From assembly GCF_007989085.1 (NCBI RefSeq), contig NZ_BJVJ01000001.1:186001-250000 (forward strand): 64,000 nt of DNA, given 5' to 3'. Below the pieces are notes generated by a model. It was not told the origin of the DNA. It searched no databases and saw only the letters and a program-made list of their open reading frames with translations. The translations under genes and the position numbers were made by a program. Origin of the DNA: Pseudonocardia sulfidoxydans NBRC 16205. GTDB lineage: Bacteria > Actinomycetota > Actinomycetes > Mycobacteriales > Pseudonocardiaceae. Positions 17,147 through 26,250 of the stretch are shown piece by piece (position 1 is the first letter of the stretch; each line of letters starts with the position of its first letter).

Positions 17147-18358
17147 ATGACGTCGCGAGAATCGATCATCACGGCCGACCTGCCGATCGTCGACATCGCA
17201 CGACCCGACTTCTGGCAGGACATCCACCGGCCGCTCGCCGAAGCCCGCGACCGGTCCCCGGCGATGCGCACCACCGACGGCGCCATCTACCTGCTGCGGG
17301 CCGACGACGTCGAGACCATGCTGCGCGATGGGCGTTTCCTCGCCAGCGACCTGCTCGGGCTCCAGGGACTCCGGAGCGGCCCGGTGTGGGAGTGGTGGAT
17401 GCGGGTGATGTTCAGCCGCAACCCACCCGACCACACCCGCCTGCGACGACTCGTGGGCAAGGCCTTCACCTCGAGGCGGGTGGCCGGCTTTCGCGGCGAG
17501 ATCCGTAGCCAGGTGACCGACCTGCTCGAACCCGCCCTGGCTAGCGGAAAGGTCGAGATGATCGCGGACGTGACGCACGTGCTCGCATCCAACGTCACGG
17601 CCGCCTTCATCGGGATTCCCCGCGAGGACTGGTTGACCTTTCGCGAGTGGACGTCCGACATCGGCTTGGCGTTCGGCGCCGCCGTTGACCCGGACATCCG
17701 CCGGCGTGTGGAGACCGCGCTCGCCGAACTCGACACCTACGTCAACGGCTTGCTGGAGCGCCGCCGGTCGAACCCGAGCCCCGACCTGCTCTCAGCGCTG
17801 CTCGCAGTCGAGGACGCCGGGGACAGGCTCTCGCGTCAGGAACTCGTGGACCTGGTCGAGAACCTGATGTTCGCCGGGCACGACACGACCCGCAGCGGAA
17901 TCGCCGTCGTCATGAAGGTCCTGGCCGAGAACGCGGACGCGTTCGCTCGTCTGCGTACCGACCGGAGCCTGCTCCCGGCAACTGTCGACGAGGCACTCCG
18001 CTACGAGAACATCATCTTCACAACCGTCAGGGAGGCGTCCGAAGACCTCGAGATCGCCGACCTCCACGTTTCCGCGGGCACCCCCCTCGCCGCCTGCTTC
18101 CCCTCCGCGTGCCGCGACTCGCGCAGGTACTCGAACCCGGACCGGGTCGACATCACCAGGCGTGAGAACTCCACCGTGTTCGGTGTGGGCATCCACTTCT
18201 GTCTCGGCGCCGCGCTCGCCCGGGCCGAGATGCAGGAGGTCGTCGACCAGATGGTGCACGCGTGCTCGAGTGTCGAGCTCGCGGAGCCTGTTCGGTGGAC
18301 CCCGCTGGCGCACATCAGGCGACCGGAAGAGGTTCGGCTGGCGCTGACGGTCGTCTGA
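17147..18358 (+). CDS. Cytochrome P450
   Basis: A 403-residue soluble bacterial class I P450. The I-helix oxygen-activation motif is FAGHDTTRSG, the K-helix E-x-x-R is EALR in VDEALRYEN, and the heme loop is FGVGIHFCLGAALARAE with the thiolate ligand at Cys352. The ATG at 17147 is chosen because the preceding 34 codons (from 17045) do not look like P450 sequence. No ferredoxin or reductase gene is nearby, so redox partners must come from elsewhere. It probably hydroxylates the substrate of the 1-18 kb cluster. A 176-base gap separates it from the regulator. Confidence 0.92.
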   Translation: MTSRESIITADLPIVDIARPDFWQDIHRPLAEARDRSPAMRTTDGAIYLLRADDVETMLRDGRFLASDLLGLQGLRSGPVWEWWMRVMFSRNPPDHTRLRRLVGKAFTSRRVAGFRGEIRSQVTDLLEPALASGKVEMIADVTHVLASNVTAAFIGIPREDWLTFREWTSDIGLAFGAAVDPDIRRRVETALAELDTYVNGLLERRRSNPSPDLLSALLAVEDAGDRLSRQELVDLVENLMFAGHDTTRSGIAVVMKVLAENADAFARLRTDRSLLPATVDEALRYENIIFTTVREASEDLEIADLHVSAGTPLAACFPSACRDSRRYSNPDRVDITRRENSTVFGVGIHFCLGAALARAEMQEVVDQMVHACSSVELAEPVRWTPLAHIRRPEEVRLALTVV

Positions 18359-18691
18359 GAATCGGTCGCGTCGCGATCGCCTGCACGGACCCGCGACGAC
18401 CGACCCGGGCCCGATGCAGGACGACGCGAGGTCGAGCAGCGATCGCCGACCTGATGGGCGTCCTGGTCGGATGCTTCCGCCCTCCCAGCGTCCCCGACGG
18501 GGTATCCCGGCTGCGACTCGTCGCCCGCGCCGGCATCGACCCTGGCGATGTCGCCGACGCGACGAAGGCTGCGGCGCACATGTTGCGGCGTCGGTAGGGG
18601 CCGGCCGGTCCGACGGTCGGTGAGCGGGTCCGAGCCGTGACCGCACAGCTGTAGTGGTGCCGAGGCCGGACTGCCGCGTCTCGGCTCTACA
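18359..18691. other. Non-coding stretch, no supported gene
   Basis: A 333-base interval between the P450 stop and the end of the MBL/rhodanese gene. An open frame on the plus strand runs through it to 18597, but it starts inside the P450 gene, has no ribosome-binding site and resembles no family known to me. No hairpin, promoter or repeat stands out. Confidence 0.5.
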
Positions 18692-20053
18692 TCATGCCGT
18701 CGCCAGCCCGTTCGCGACCGCGTTCCGGTAGTCGTCGTCGACCAGCACGACCTCGTGCCCCGCCCGTTCGAGCAGGCTCGCCGCGACCGCGGCCCGGGCC
18801 CCCGCTGCGCAGTGCACCCAGAGCGGGCGAACCGGCAGGCTCGACGTCCCCGAGGGGATGTCGGCCCACCGCAGGTGCGTCGAGTCCGAGATGGCTCCCG
18901 CCGCGCGCTCGTGTCCCTCCCGGACGTCGAGCACATGGAGCGCCGTACCGGCTCGACGCGCCTCGGCCAGCTGCGCGAAGGTCGCACGGGGGTAGGAGCG
19001 GAGTTCGTCGTCCTCGGCGAGGGCGGCCGGCGCCCCGATCGCGGCAGCGGCGGGCCTGTCGATGCCGATGCGGATCAGCTGCCTCTGCGCTGCGCGAATC
19101 CGGTCGGCCGACTCGCCCAACAGCACGAGTGGGGCCCCCCAGGGCAGCATGGAGCCGACGCGGGTCGCGAACTGATCGTCCAACGGAACGTTGACCGTGC
19201 CCGCAACGTGTTCCGCGGCGAAGGACACCCGGTCCCGGAGGTCGACGACCCAGTGCCCGCTCTCGATGTGCCGACGCACGCCGCTGCGGTCGGCGGGGCG
19301 TGGCGCGGTCAGATCGAACGGACCGGGTCCGGCGAGGTTGAGCGCCCCCATGTGTGCGTAGTACCGCGGGTAGGGCACGAATCCGGCGACCAGCCGGGAC
19401 GCGAACGCGACCTCGTCGCTGTCGTCGAAGACGATGTTGGACAGCAGTTCGTCGCCGAGGGTCCCCCCGGCGGCGCCCGAGCTCGGAGTGGCCGAGCAGA
19501 AGCTGCCGAATCCGTGCGTCGGGAACATCAGCGAATCGCGTGGAAGTGTCTCGGCGAGGCGGCGGGCCGACCGGAACTGAAGCCTCCCCAACTCCTCGGC
19601 GCGCCCCGGGTCGACGAGATCGGTCCGCCCGACCGACCCGTACAGCAGCGAACCGCCGGTGAAGACCGCCGCAGGGCCTTCGCCTGACGTGACCACATAG
19701 GCCATGTGACCGTCGGTGTGGCCGGGGGTCGCGATCGCGGTCAGCACCATTGCGCCCAGGTCGACCGTGGCCCCGTCGGCGAGGGTCCGGCACCGGAAGC
19801 CTGCGCCTTCGGCCCCGGCGACGATGTAGTCGGCGCCCGTTCGCCGAGCCAGGTTCAGCCCGCCGCTCACGTAGTCGTTGTGCACATGGGTCTCGACGAC
19901 GGCGGCGCAGCCGAGGCCTCGTGCCTCGAGGACGGCGTCGACCCGGTCGATGTCCCGCTGCGGGTCGACGACCACCGCCGTCGACCCGTCGTGCACCACG
20001 TAGCTGCGATCGCCGAGCTGCGGCGTGGAGATCGTTTCGACGGACACGGTCAC
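18692..20053 (-). CDS. Metallo-beta-lactamase-fold/rhodanese fusion protein
   Basis: A 453-residue three-domain protein: an MBL-fold domain (1-230) and two rhodanese-like domains. The MBL motif reads HVHNDYVSGG (H56, H58, D60, then Tyr61 in place of His), and FTGGSLLYGSVGRTDL has Gly-Ser where persulfide dioxygenases have Asp-Thr, so part of the usual metal set is lost. ATPGHTDGH and PTHGFGSFC are kept. The first rhodanese domain (VLLGESADR) has no active cysteine. The second does, in VHCAAGARAAVAAS. GTG 20053 follows AGGAGG. A role in sulfane-sulfur handling is inferred from relatives of the persulfide dioxygenase type. Confidence 0.88.
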   Translation of the reverse strand: MTVSVETISTPQLGDRSYVVHDGSTAVVVDPQRDIDRVDAVLEARGLGCAAVVETHVHNDYVSGGLNLARRTGADYIVAGAEGAGFRCRTLADGATVDLGAMVLTAIATPGHTDGHMAYVVTSGEGPAAVFTGGSLLYGSVGRTDLVDPGRAEELGRLQFRSARRLAETLPRDSLMFPTHGFGSFCSATPSSGAAGGTLGDELLSNIVFDDSDEVAFASRLVAGFVPYPRYYAHMGALNLAGPGPFDLTAPRPADRSGVRRHIESGHWVVDLRDRVSFAAEHVAGTVNVPLDDQFATRVGSMLPWGAPLVLLGESADRIRAAQRQLIRIGIDRPAAAAIGAPAALAEDDELRSYPRATFAQLAEARRAGTALHVLDVREGHERAAGAISDSTHLRWADIPSGTSSLPVRPLWVHCAAGARAAVAASLLERAGHEVVLVDDDYRNAVANGLATA

Positions 20054-20233
20054 GGCGCCTCCTCCGATGCTGAAATGACCGTACATTGAACGAGACGTAA
20101 TTCACAGTCTGGAATCGTCGCGGCTTCCACACGCCTCGAAGAACTCGCCCTCCCCCGTGACCACCCTTCCTTCGGTCCTGGCGACGGCCGGCTACGTCCG
20201 GCAGGACCCGGGCGGCGGCAAGGAATCGGTCAT

Positions 20234-21712
20234 CTAGGCCGTGGCGTCGCAGCGGGCGTCATCATCGCCCGCCGCCGCAGAGACCGGAGGCCACCGGTGA
20301 GACCAGGGAGCCTCTGCCTCGAGCTGCCCTGCGAGTCCGAACAGCACGTGCTCCTCGCCGAGTCGCGCAACAGCCTGCACCCCCACGGGCAGACCATCCG
20401 ACGTCCAGTGCAGCGGCAGCGACACTGCCGGCTGCCCGGTCGCATTCTGCAGCTGGGGGAACGGCGCGAACGACCACATGCGGCGACGAGTCTCGAAAGG
20501 GTCCGCGTCGGGTTGGGTCACGAAGGAGCCGATCGGGACAGGCGGTTGTCCGAGTGTCGGCGTGAGCATCACGTCGAACTCCTCGTGGAATTGCGCGACC
20601 TGCCTGCTCATCGCCTGGAGGTCTTGCGCTGCCGTGAGGTACTCGCCGCCGCTGATCTTTTCGCCGCGTCGAGCCATCAACCACACCAGCGGCTCGATCT
20701 CGTCCTCGCGGGGCTCCCGGCCCTTGATGCGCGCGACGTCGCGTAGTCCGGCAGCGACCGCAACGGCGAGCATGCGGGTGAAGTTGTCGAAGAGCATGTC
20801 CTCGTCGATCGGTGGTCGAGCCTCGACGACCTTGTGTCCCAACGATTCGCACAGCGCCGCCGCTCGCCGTACAGCTGAGCGGCATTCCTCGTGGATGTCG
20901 TTGCCTCCGTAGGTGTGCTCGGTGAACGCGATGCTCAGCGGTCGCTTCAGGCGTGCGGTGGCGTCGAGATAAGTCGTCGGAGGGTTCTCGAACCAGTACG
21001 GCGCACCCACGTCCGGCCCGTGCGTCGCGTCGAGGGCGGCGGCGCTGTCCCGGACGCTCCGGCTGACGACGTGTTCAGAGACGAGTCCTCCCCAGACCTG
21101 GCCGTAGCGGGGGCCGAGGGGGTTGCGACCGCGGCTCGGTTTGAGGCCCACGAGCCCACAGCACGACGCCGGGATCCGGATGGACCCGCCACCGTCGTTC
21201 GCATGTGCGAGTGGAACGAGTCCTGCAGCGACGGCTGCAGCGGCACCGCCGCTCGAGCCACCGGTCGTGATGTGCAGGTTCCACGGGTTGCGAGTTGCTC
21301 CGAAGAGCTTCGGCTCGGTTGCCGGGCCGACCGCCAGCTCGGGAAGGTTCGTCTTGCCCAGGATGATCAGCCCCGCTGCCTTGTACCGCCGCGTCAGCTC
21401 CGCGTCCTGCGTCGACACGTTGCCGTCGAGGAACCGGCTGCCCGCTCGGTAGGGAGATCCGGCGTACTCGGCGAGCAGGTCCTTCAGCAGGAACGGGACC
21501 CCGTGGAGTGGGCCTGCCGCCGCGCCCGCGGTGGACGCCGTACGCGCGGCTGCCAGGCCTTCGTCGAACATGCGGTGGATGACCGCGTTGATACGCGGGT
21601 TCAGGCGTTCGATGGTCGACATCGCTGAACGGACGAGCTCCTCAGGAGTCACGTCCCCCCGACGAACGAGCTCCGCCTGCCCGACCGCGTCCAACTCGAT
21701 GAGTGCCGACAT
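20234..21712 (-). CDS. Amidase (amidase-signature family)
   Basis: A 492-residue hydrolase with the Ser-cisSer-Lys triad of the amidase signature family. The lysine lies in FLLKDLL. The glycine/serine-rich signature [20 protein letters not shown] contains the cis-serine, and the nucleophile is in [11 protein letters not shown]. The ATG at 21712 is preceded by GGAGG. It is divergent from hyuAB across a 355-base region carrying a 13+13 bp inverted repeat, so the two are probably co-regulated. It would release ammonia or an amine from an amide, perhaps the product of the HyuAB reaction. Confidence 0.92.
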   Translation of the reverse strand: MSALIELDAVGQAELVRRGDVTPEELVRSAMSTIERLNPRINAVIHRMFDEGLAAARTASTAGAAAGPLHGVPFLLKDLLAEYAGSPYRAGSRFLDGNVSTQDAELTRRYKAAGLIILGKTNLPELAVGPATEPKLFGATRNPWNLHITTGGSSGGAAAAVAAGLVPLAHANDGGGSIRIPASCCGLVGLKPSRGRNPLGPRYGQVWGGLVSEHVVSRSVRDSAAALDATHGPDVGAPYWFENPPTTYLDATARLKRPLSIAFTEHTYGGNDIHEECRSAVRRAAALCESLGHKVVEARPPIDEDMLFDNFTRMLAVAVAAGLRDVARIKGREPREDEIEPLVWLMARRGEKISGGEYLTAAQDLQAMSRQVAQFHEEFDVMLTPTLGQPPVPIGSFVTQPDADPFETRRRMWSFAPFPQLQNATGQPAVSLPLHWTSDGLPVGVQAVARLGEEHVLFGLAGQLEAEAPWSHRWPPVSAAAGDDDARCDATA

Positions 21713-22067
21713 GTCCAGATGACCTCCGGTCCCGTCCTGCGGCCGGCAGCCACGGGGCGGCACCGGCACCTTGTCAGGACGCTAGGCCCCAGTCCTCGCG
21801 CGATCGATGGGCAGACATCGCGCGAGGACACGTCTGGCTTCGACGAGTGCTCAACCACGGTCGCGCTGGACCCGACCAGGCCCGGCAGTCGTTGGACAGC
21901 AACTGCACAACCGACCCCTGTCAAGGCTGTGAGCCTGCCGCTTGTGACCGGCCGGGCGTGCGTCTGTACTGGGTGCTCCGGTCGTTGTGCGCCAGGTCAC
22001 CATTGCGTCCGACCGGCTCACCGGCCACCCACTCACCGGCAGTCGAACAACCGGAGGGACACCCGAC
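21713..22067. other. Divergent control region between amidase and hyuA
   Basis: This 355-base gap has no convincing gene. It holds the 13+13 bp inverted repeat at 21792-21829 and must contain the promoters of both flanking transcripts, but no confident -35/-10 pair was recognised. Confidence 0.55.
21792..21829. promoter_or_regulatory. 13+13 bp inverted repeat, candidate operator
   Basis: GTCCTCGCGCGAT (21792-21804) and ATCGCGCGAGGAC (21817-21829) are perfect reverse complements with 12 bases between them. Arm centres are 25 bases apart, a spacing that fits a dimeric regulator touching two major grooves, or a long hairpin. Position between divergent amidase and hyuA genes supports an operator. 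The nearby PucR protein is one candidate to bind it. Confidence 0.6.
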
Positions 22068-24158
22068 ATGACGTGGCGAGTTGGTATTGACATCGGGGGG
22101 ACATTCACCGATGTCGTCGCGATCGAGGAAGAGACCGGACGGCGGGTGTACGAGAAGGTTCCCTCGACTCCCCGGGATCCCTCCGAGAGTTTCGCGAACG
22201 GGCTCGGCGGACTCACGGAGCATGGAGTCGACGCGACCGACACCGCGATGGTCATGCACGGCACGACGGTCGCGACGAACGCGATCCTCGAGAGCAAGTA
22301 CAGCGAGGCCGGCCTGATCGTCGCGCAGGGGCACCGAGAGGTGCTCGAGTGCGCTCGTCAGACCGTCCCCGGAGGATTTGGCAACATCGCCTACTGGGAG
22401 AAGCCACCGCGGGTGGTGCCGCTCGAGCTCGTCCGCGAGGTGAAGGGCCGCATGGCCCACACCGGTGACGAGATGGTGCCACTCGACTCGGGCTCGGTAC
22501 GCGCCTTGGCCGAGGAGTTCAAGAGCATGGGCATCGAGGCGGTCGCGGTCTCGCTGCTCAACAGCTACCGCAACCCTGGCCACGAGGAGGCCGTTCGCGC
22601 GATCTTCGCAGAGGTCTACCCCGAGTGCTACCTCACGCTGTCGTCCGAGCTCAGCCGTGAGTATCGCGAGTACGAGCGCACCCTGAGCACCTGCCTCAAC
22701 ACTGCGCTGATGCCCGCGCTGACGCGGTACGTCAAGCAGCTGTCGGGCGCGATCGCCGACAGCGGGGGCAAGTCGGAACTGTTCGTCATGCAGTCCAACG
22801 GCGGCCTCGTCCGGGATGCCGATATCGCCACACAGCCGATCAAGGCCGTCCTGTCCGGTCCCGCGGCCGGTGTGCTGGCCGCGTGCGCGTTCGGGCAGGT
22901 GTCCGACGAGCCCGACCTGATCACCCTGGACATGGGTGGCACCAGCACGGACATCTGCCTCATCGAGAACGGCCGGCCGCACATGTTGGCCGAGGGCAAG
23001 ATCGAGCACTACAACATCAAGACACCGATGGTCGACATCACGACACTCGGCGCCGGCGGCGGCTCGATCGCGACGATCGTCGGTGACGACTCGCTCCGCG
23101 TCGGCCCCCAGAGTGCCGGCGCCAGCCCGGGCCCGGCCGCCTACGGCAAGGGCGGTACCCAGGCCACGGTCACCGACGCCCACGTCGTCCTCGGTCGCAT
23201 CCCGGAGGCCACCCTCGGCGACGGGTCGATCACGGTCGACCGCGACGCGGCACGAAAGGCCGTGGCCGAGAACATCGCCGACAAGCTCGGGGTGAGCCCC
23301 GAGGAGGCGGCGCTCGGCATCCTCCGGCTCGCAAGCGAGAACATGGCCCGCGGCATCAGCCTGACGAGCGTGGCCCGCGGGCGCGACCCGCGCAGGTTCA
23401 CCCTCTTCCCGTTCGGCGGCGCCGGCGGCCTGCATGCGTGCAGGTGTGCCGAGATCATGCAGACCGGCAAGGTTCTGGTCCCCCTCGCGCCCGGTCTCGC
23501 CTGTGCCGAGGGCCTGCTGATGACCGACCTGCGCACCGACGCCGTCTACACCTACGTGCGACGCGAGGACGAGATCGATCTCCCCGAACTCCAGCAGGCG
23601 TACCGCAAGATCGCCGAGGAAGCGCTGGCCGCCGCTCGCCGTGAGGGCGTCGAGCAGCAACGGATCGGCGTGGAGACATTCCTCGACTTCCGCTACAGCA
23701 GCCAGGCCTACGAGATCCGCGTGCAGGTCGACTCCCATTTCGACGGGGACGCCCAGGAGCTGTCCGAGGAGGCTTGGAACAAGGCGATCGAGCAGTTCCA
23801 CGACGCCCACGAGCGGACCTACGGCTACTCCTACAAGGGCCAGGACCCGGTCGAGATCGTCGCGGTCGCGGCGGCCGGCATCGGCGAGCTCCGCCGGCCG
23901 CCGATCAACGAGATCATCCCGACGAACACCACCTGGGCCGAGGCGAACATCGGCGACACACAGGTCTTCTTCGAGTCGAAGGCCGGCCATGAGGGCGGCT
24001 GGGTCTCCACCCCCGTCTATCCACGAGACGGTCTGCCCGTCGGGGTGTCGACGTCCGGTCCGGCGATCGTCGTGCAGGAGGACTCGACGTTCGTGTTGGA
24101 GCCGGGCTGGTCGATGACTGTGGACAAGAACGGCCAGATCCTCGCCACCCGCGACTGA
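22068..24158 (+). CDS. hyuA: Hydantoinase/oxoprolinase family protein, subunit A
   Basis: A 696-residue ATP-dependent HyuA-type subunit. The actin/hexokinase-like ATP site is visible: GIDIGGTFTDVV (5-16), MHGTTVATNAILE, MQSNGGLV, VLSGPAAGV and LDMGGTSTDICLI. The family includes N-methylhydantoinase A, 5-oxoprolinase, caprolactamase and acetone/acetophenone carboxylase subunits, all of which phosphorylate a carbonyl or lactam oxygen. The ATG at 22068 follows GGAGGG. The next gene is the B subunit. With an amidase and an acylase nearby, ATP-driven lactam or hydantoin opening is more likely than carboxylation; this is inferred. Confidence 0.9.
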   Translation: MTWRVGIDIGGTFTDVVAIEEETGRRVYEKVPSTPRDPSESFANGLGGLTEHGVDATDTAMVMHGTTVATNAILESKYSEAGLIVAQGHREVLECARQTVPGGFGNIAYWEKPPRVVPLELVREVKGRMAHTGDEMVPLDSGSVRALAEEFKSMGIEAVAVSLLNSYRNPGHEEAVRAIFAEVYPECYLTLSSELSREYREYERTLSTCLNTALMPALTRYVKQLSGAIADSGGKSELFVMQSNGGLVRDADIATQPIKAVLSGPAAGVLAACAFGQVSDEPDLITLDMGGTSTDICLIENGRPHMLAEGKIEHYNIKTPMVDITTLGAGGGSIATIVGDDSLRVGPQSAGASPGPAAYGKGGTQATVTDAHVVLGRIPEATLGDGSITVDRDAARKAVAENIADKLGVSPEEAALGILRLASENMARGISLTSVARGRDPRRFTLFPFGGAGGLHACRCAEIMQTGKVLVPLAPGLACAEGLLMTDLRTDAVYTYVRREDEIDLPELQQAYRKIAEEALAAARREGVEQQRIGVETFLDFRYSSQAYEIRVQVDSHFDGDAQELSEEAWNKAIEQFHDAHERTYGYSYKGQDPVEIVAVAAAGIGELRRPPINEIIPTNTTWAEANIGDTQVFFESKAGHEGGWVSTPVYPRDGLPVGVSTSGPAIVVQEDSTFVLEPGWSMTVDKNGQILATRD

Positions 24159-24183
24159 CTCGACGCCTCGAACGGAGACGGAC

Positions 24184-26163
24184 ATGACCGAGGAAATCAC
24201 GCACTTCACGATCGACATGACCCCGTACGAGGACCGCGCCCGCTACGAGCCCATGCGGCTCAAGAGCTGGCCGCGAGACGACGCGGCGTGGGAGCGGGTC
24301 CAGAAGCTCAAGCCGACGCTCGACTCCCTCACCGTCGACGTCATCGGCGGTGCGCTCCAGTGGGCCGTCGAGGAGGGCGAGGCCGTCGTCGAACGGATGG
24401 CGCGCAGCAGCATCATCCGCGAGCAGCACGACTACCGCGCCTCGATCAACTCGATCGACTGCGACAACGTGACCACCGTGTCATGGGCCGCGACCGCGGA
24501 CCCGATCCGGGACACGTACGCGCTCGACGAGATCGCCCCCGGCGACGTCTACATCTACAACGACGTCCACGGGTCGTGCGCCACGATCGGCCACCTGCCC
24601 GACTACTGCATCGTCATCCCGATCTTCGGGGAGGGCCGCCTCATCGGCTTCTCCCAGGTGTTCGGCCACGTCACCGACGTCGGCGGTGCCGTGCCGGGGA
24701 GCTGGCCGATCCGGTCGACGAGCATCTACGAGGAGGGCACGATCTGCCCGGTCATCAAGCTGTTCGACGCCGGCAAGCTCAACGCTGACGCGCAGAAGAT
24801 CATCCTGCGCAACAGCCGCTTCCCCGGCGAGCTGCAGGGCGACATCGACGGGTTCATCGCGTGTGCGCGTTTGATGGAACGCCGGGTCCTCGAGCTCATC
24901 GACCAGTACGGCGCCGACGTCGTCGAGGCGGCGTTCTACGCGATCATGGACCGCTGCGAGAACGACGCGCGAGCGCACGCGCTGCCGAACATCCCCGACG
25001 GGACCTACGTCGGCGAGGACTTCATCGAGGAAGACGGCATCTCGACGAAGCCCATCAAGATCAAATACACGATCCACAAGGACAAGGACCGCATGGTAAT
25101 CGATGCCAGCGGCACCGGTCCGACCGCGGAGGGCCCCGTCAACTGGGCAATGGACGGCCGCCACTACATCAAGTGGCTGGGAGCCTTCCTCGCAGGCGAA
25201 GCGGGCCAGGAGATTCTCGTCAACGAGGGTATGGGCCGCGTGATGCAGATGATGATCCCGCCCGACACGGTGCTGTCGGCCCGGCATCCCGCGCCCGTCG
25301 TCGACCGCATGGAATGCATGCTGGTGATGATCAACGCCTACACTGCGGCGCTGGCCAAGGCGCACAAGGGAAACGTCATCGCCGGGATGATGAACATCCA
25401 GCTGTACGGCATCTGGGGCCACGATGACGAGGGCAACGAGTACCTCTACCGCGAGATCTTCGGCGCCGGGTCGGGTGCGCGGCCGTGGGCCGACGGGACC
25501 GACACCGTCGACCTCGTCCCCCATTCGAAGAATCTGCCGGCGGAGTTCATCGAACAGCGCTACCCGATCGTCGTCGAGCGCGTCGGCCTGTACAAGGACT
25601 CCGGCGGCGCGGGGCTCTACCGTGGCGGCCTCGGATACCTCAAGGACGTACGGTGTCTCGCCGACGGGTTCCTCTCCATCACGGCATACCGCACCGTCTT
25701 CGGCCCCTTCGGCGTCAACGGCGGCAAAGCCGGGCTTCCGGGGGTGTGCTGGATCAACCCGGGCACGCCTGACGAGGTCAGGCTGGTCCACCGCCAGCAG
25801 ATGGTCCCGGTGAAGAAGGGCGACGTCGTGCGGATCACGACTCCCGGTGGCGGCGGGTGGGGCGATCCACTCAAGCGCGACCCGGACGCCGTGTGCCTCG
25901 ACGTCCACCGGAACCTGGTGTCGCCGGAGAGCGCGCGCGACGACTACGGCGTCGTACTCGTCGACAGTGGCAACCCGCGGCACCCCCTCGCCGTCGACGT
26001 CGACGCGACCGAGGGCCGCCGCCGGGAGCTCGCCGCCAACCGGGCTCCGCTGAAGCTCATTGAGCGCGGAGAGGCCTTCAACAAGATGGTCGAGGAGGGC
26101 CTCATCGAGGTCAGCGACTTCGACGACCTCGCCTACGACGAGAACGGCAACCCGGTCGGCTGA
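24184..26163 (+). CDS. hyuB: Hydantoinase/oxoprolinase family protein, subunit B
   Basis: A 659-residue HyuB-type subunit that completes the HyuA enzyme. Typical segments are SSIIREQHDYRASI, DVYIYNDVHGSCATIGHLPD (metal-site region), GQVFGHVTDVGG-like FGHVTDVGGAVPG, and the C-terminal ITTPGGGGWGDPLKRDP, a strong family signature. The ATG at 24184 has GGAGAC at good distance, 25 bases after hyuA. The length (659) exceeds the usual 500-600 residues, with an N-terminal extension of about 60 residues. A long hairpin follows the stop. Confidence 0.9.
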   Translation: MTEEITHFTIDMTPYEDRARYEPMRLKSWPRDDAAWERVQKLKPTLDSLTVDVIGGALQWAVEEGEAVVERMARSSIIREQHDYRASINSIDCDNVTTVSWAATADPIRDTYALDEIAPGDVYIYNDVHGSCATIGHLPDYCIVIPIFGEGRLIGFSQVFGHVTDVGGAVPGSWPIRSTSIYEEGTICPVIKLFDAGKLNADAQKIILRNSRFPGELQGDIDGFIACARLMERRVLELIDQYGADVVEAAFYAIMDRCENDARAHALPNIPDGTYVGEDFIEEDGISTKPIKIKYTIHKDKDRMVIDASGTGPTAEGPVNWAMDGRHYIKWLGAFLAGEAGQEILVNEGMGRVMQMMIPPDTVLSARHPAPVVDRMECMLVMINAYTAALAKAHKGNVIAGMMNIQLYGIWGHDDEGNEYLYREIFGAGSGARPWADGTDTVDLVPHSKNLPAEFIEQRYPIVVERVGLYKDSGGAGLYRGGLGYLKDVRCLADGFLSITAYRTVFGPFGVNGGKAGLPGVCWINPGTPDEVRLVHRQQMVPVKKGDVVRITTPGGGGWGDPLKRDPDAVCLDVHRNLVSPESARDDYGVVLVDSGNPRHPLAVDVDATEGRRRELAANRAPLKLIERGEAFNKMVEEGLIEVSDFDDLAYDENGNPVG

Positions 26164-26174
26164 GCGCGCCGCAG

Positions 26175-26206
26175 CGCCGGGGGACGGCTCGCGCCGTCCC
26201 CCGGCG
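26175..26206 (+). terminator. Perfect 14-bp hairpin after hyuB
   Basis: Arms CGCCGGGGGACGGC (26175-26188) and its exact complement (26193-26206) flank a TCGC loop, starting 12 bases after the hyuB stop. There is no U-tract, as is common in high-GC actinobacteria. It would stop or attenuate transcription before the acylase gene, which then begins at 26251. Confidence 0.7.
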
Positions 26207-26250
26207 TTGCCGCCTGCCGTCCAAACCGCGCACACCTTCTAGGAGTCACG

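Noticed and set aside
18262..18597. 111-residue plus-strand frame across the gap after the P450
   Set aside because: Begins inside the P450 gene, has no start signal and resembles no family; kept only as a non-coding stretch.
20157..20237. 26-codon plus-strand ORF ending inside the amidase 3' end
   Set aside because: No ribosome-binding site and no neighbour in the same direction; overlaps the amidase end.
21921..24218. 765-residue open frame on the minus strand
   Set aside because: It is the reverse shadow of hyuA, caused by high GC at third positions; composition is low-complexity and the plus-strand frame has clear family motifs.
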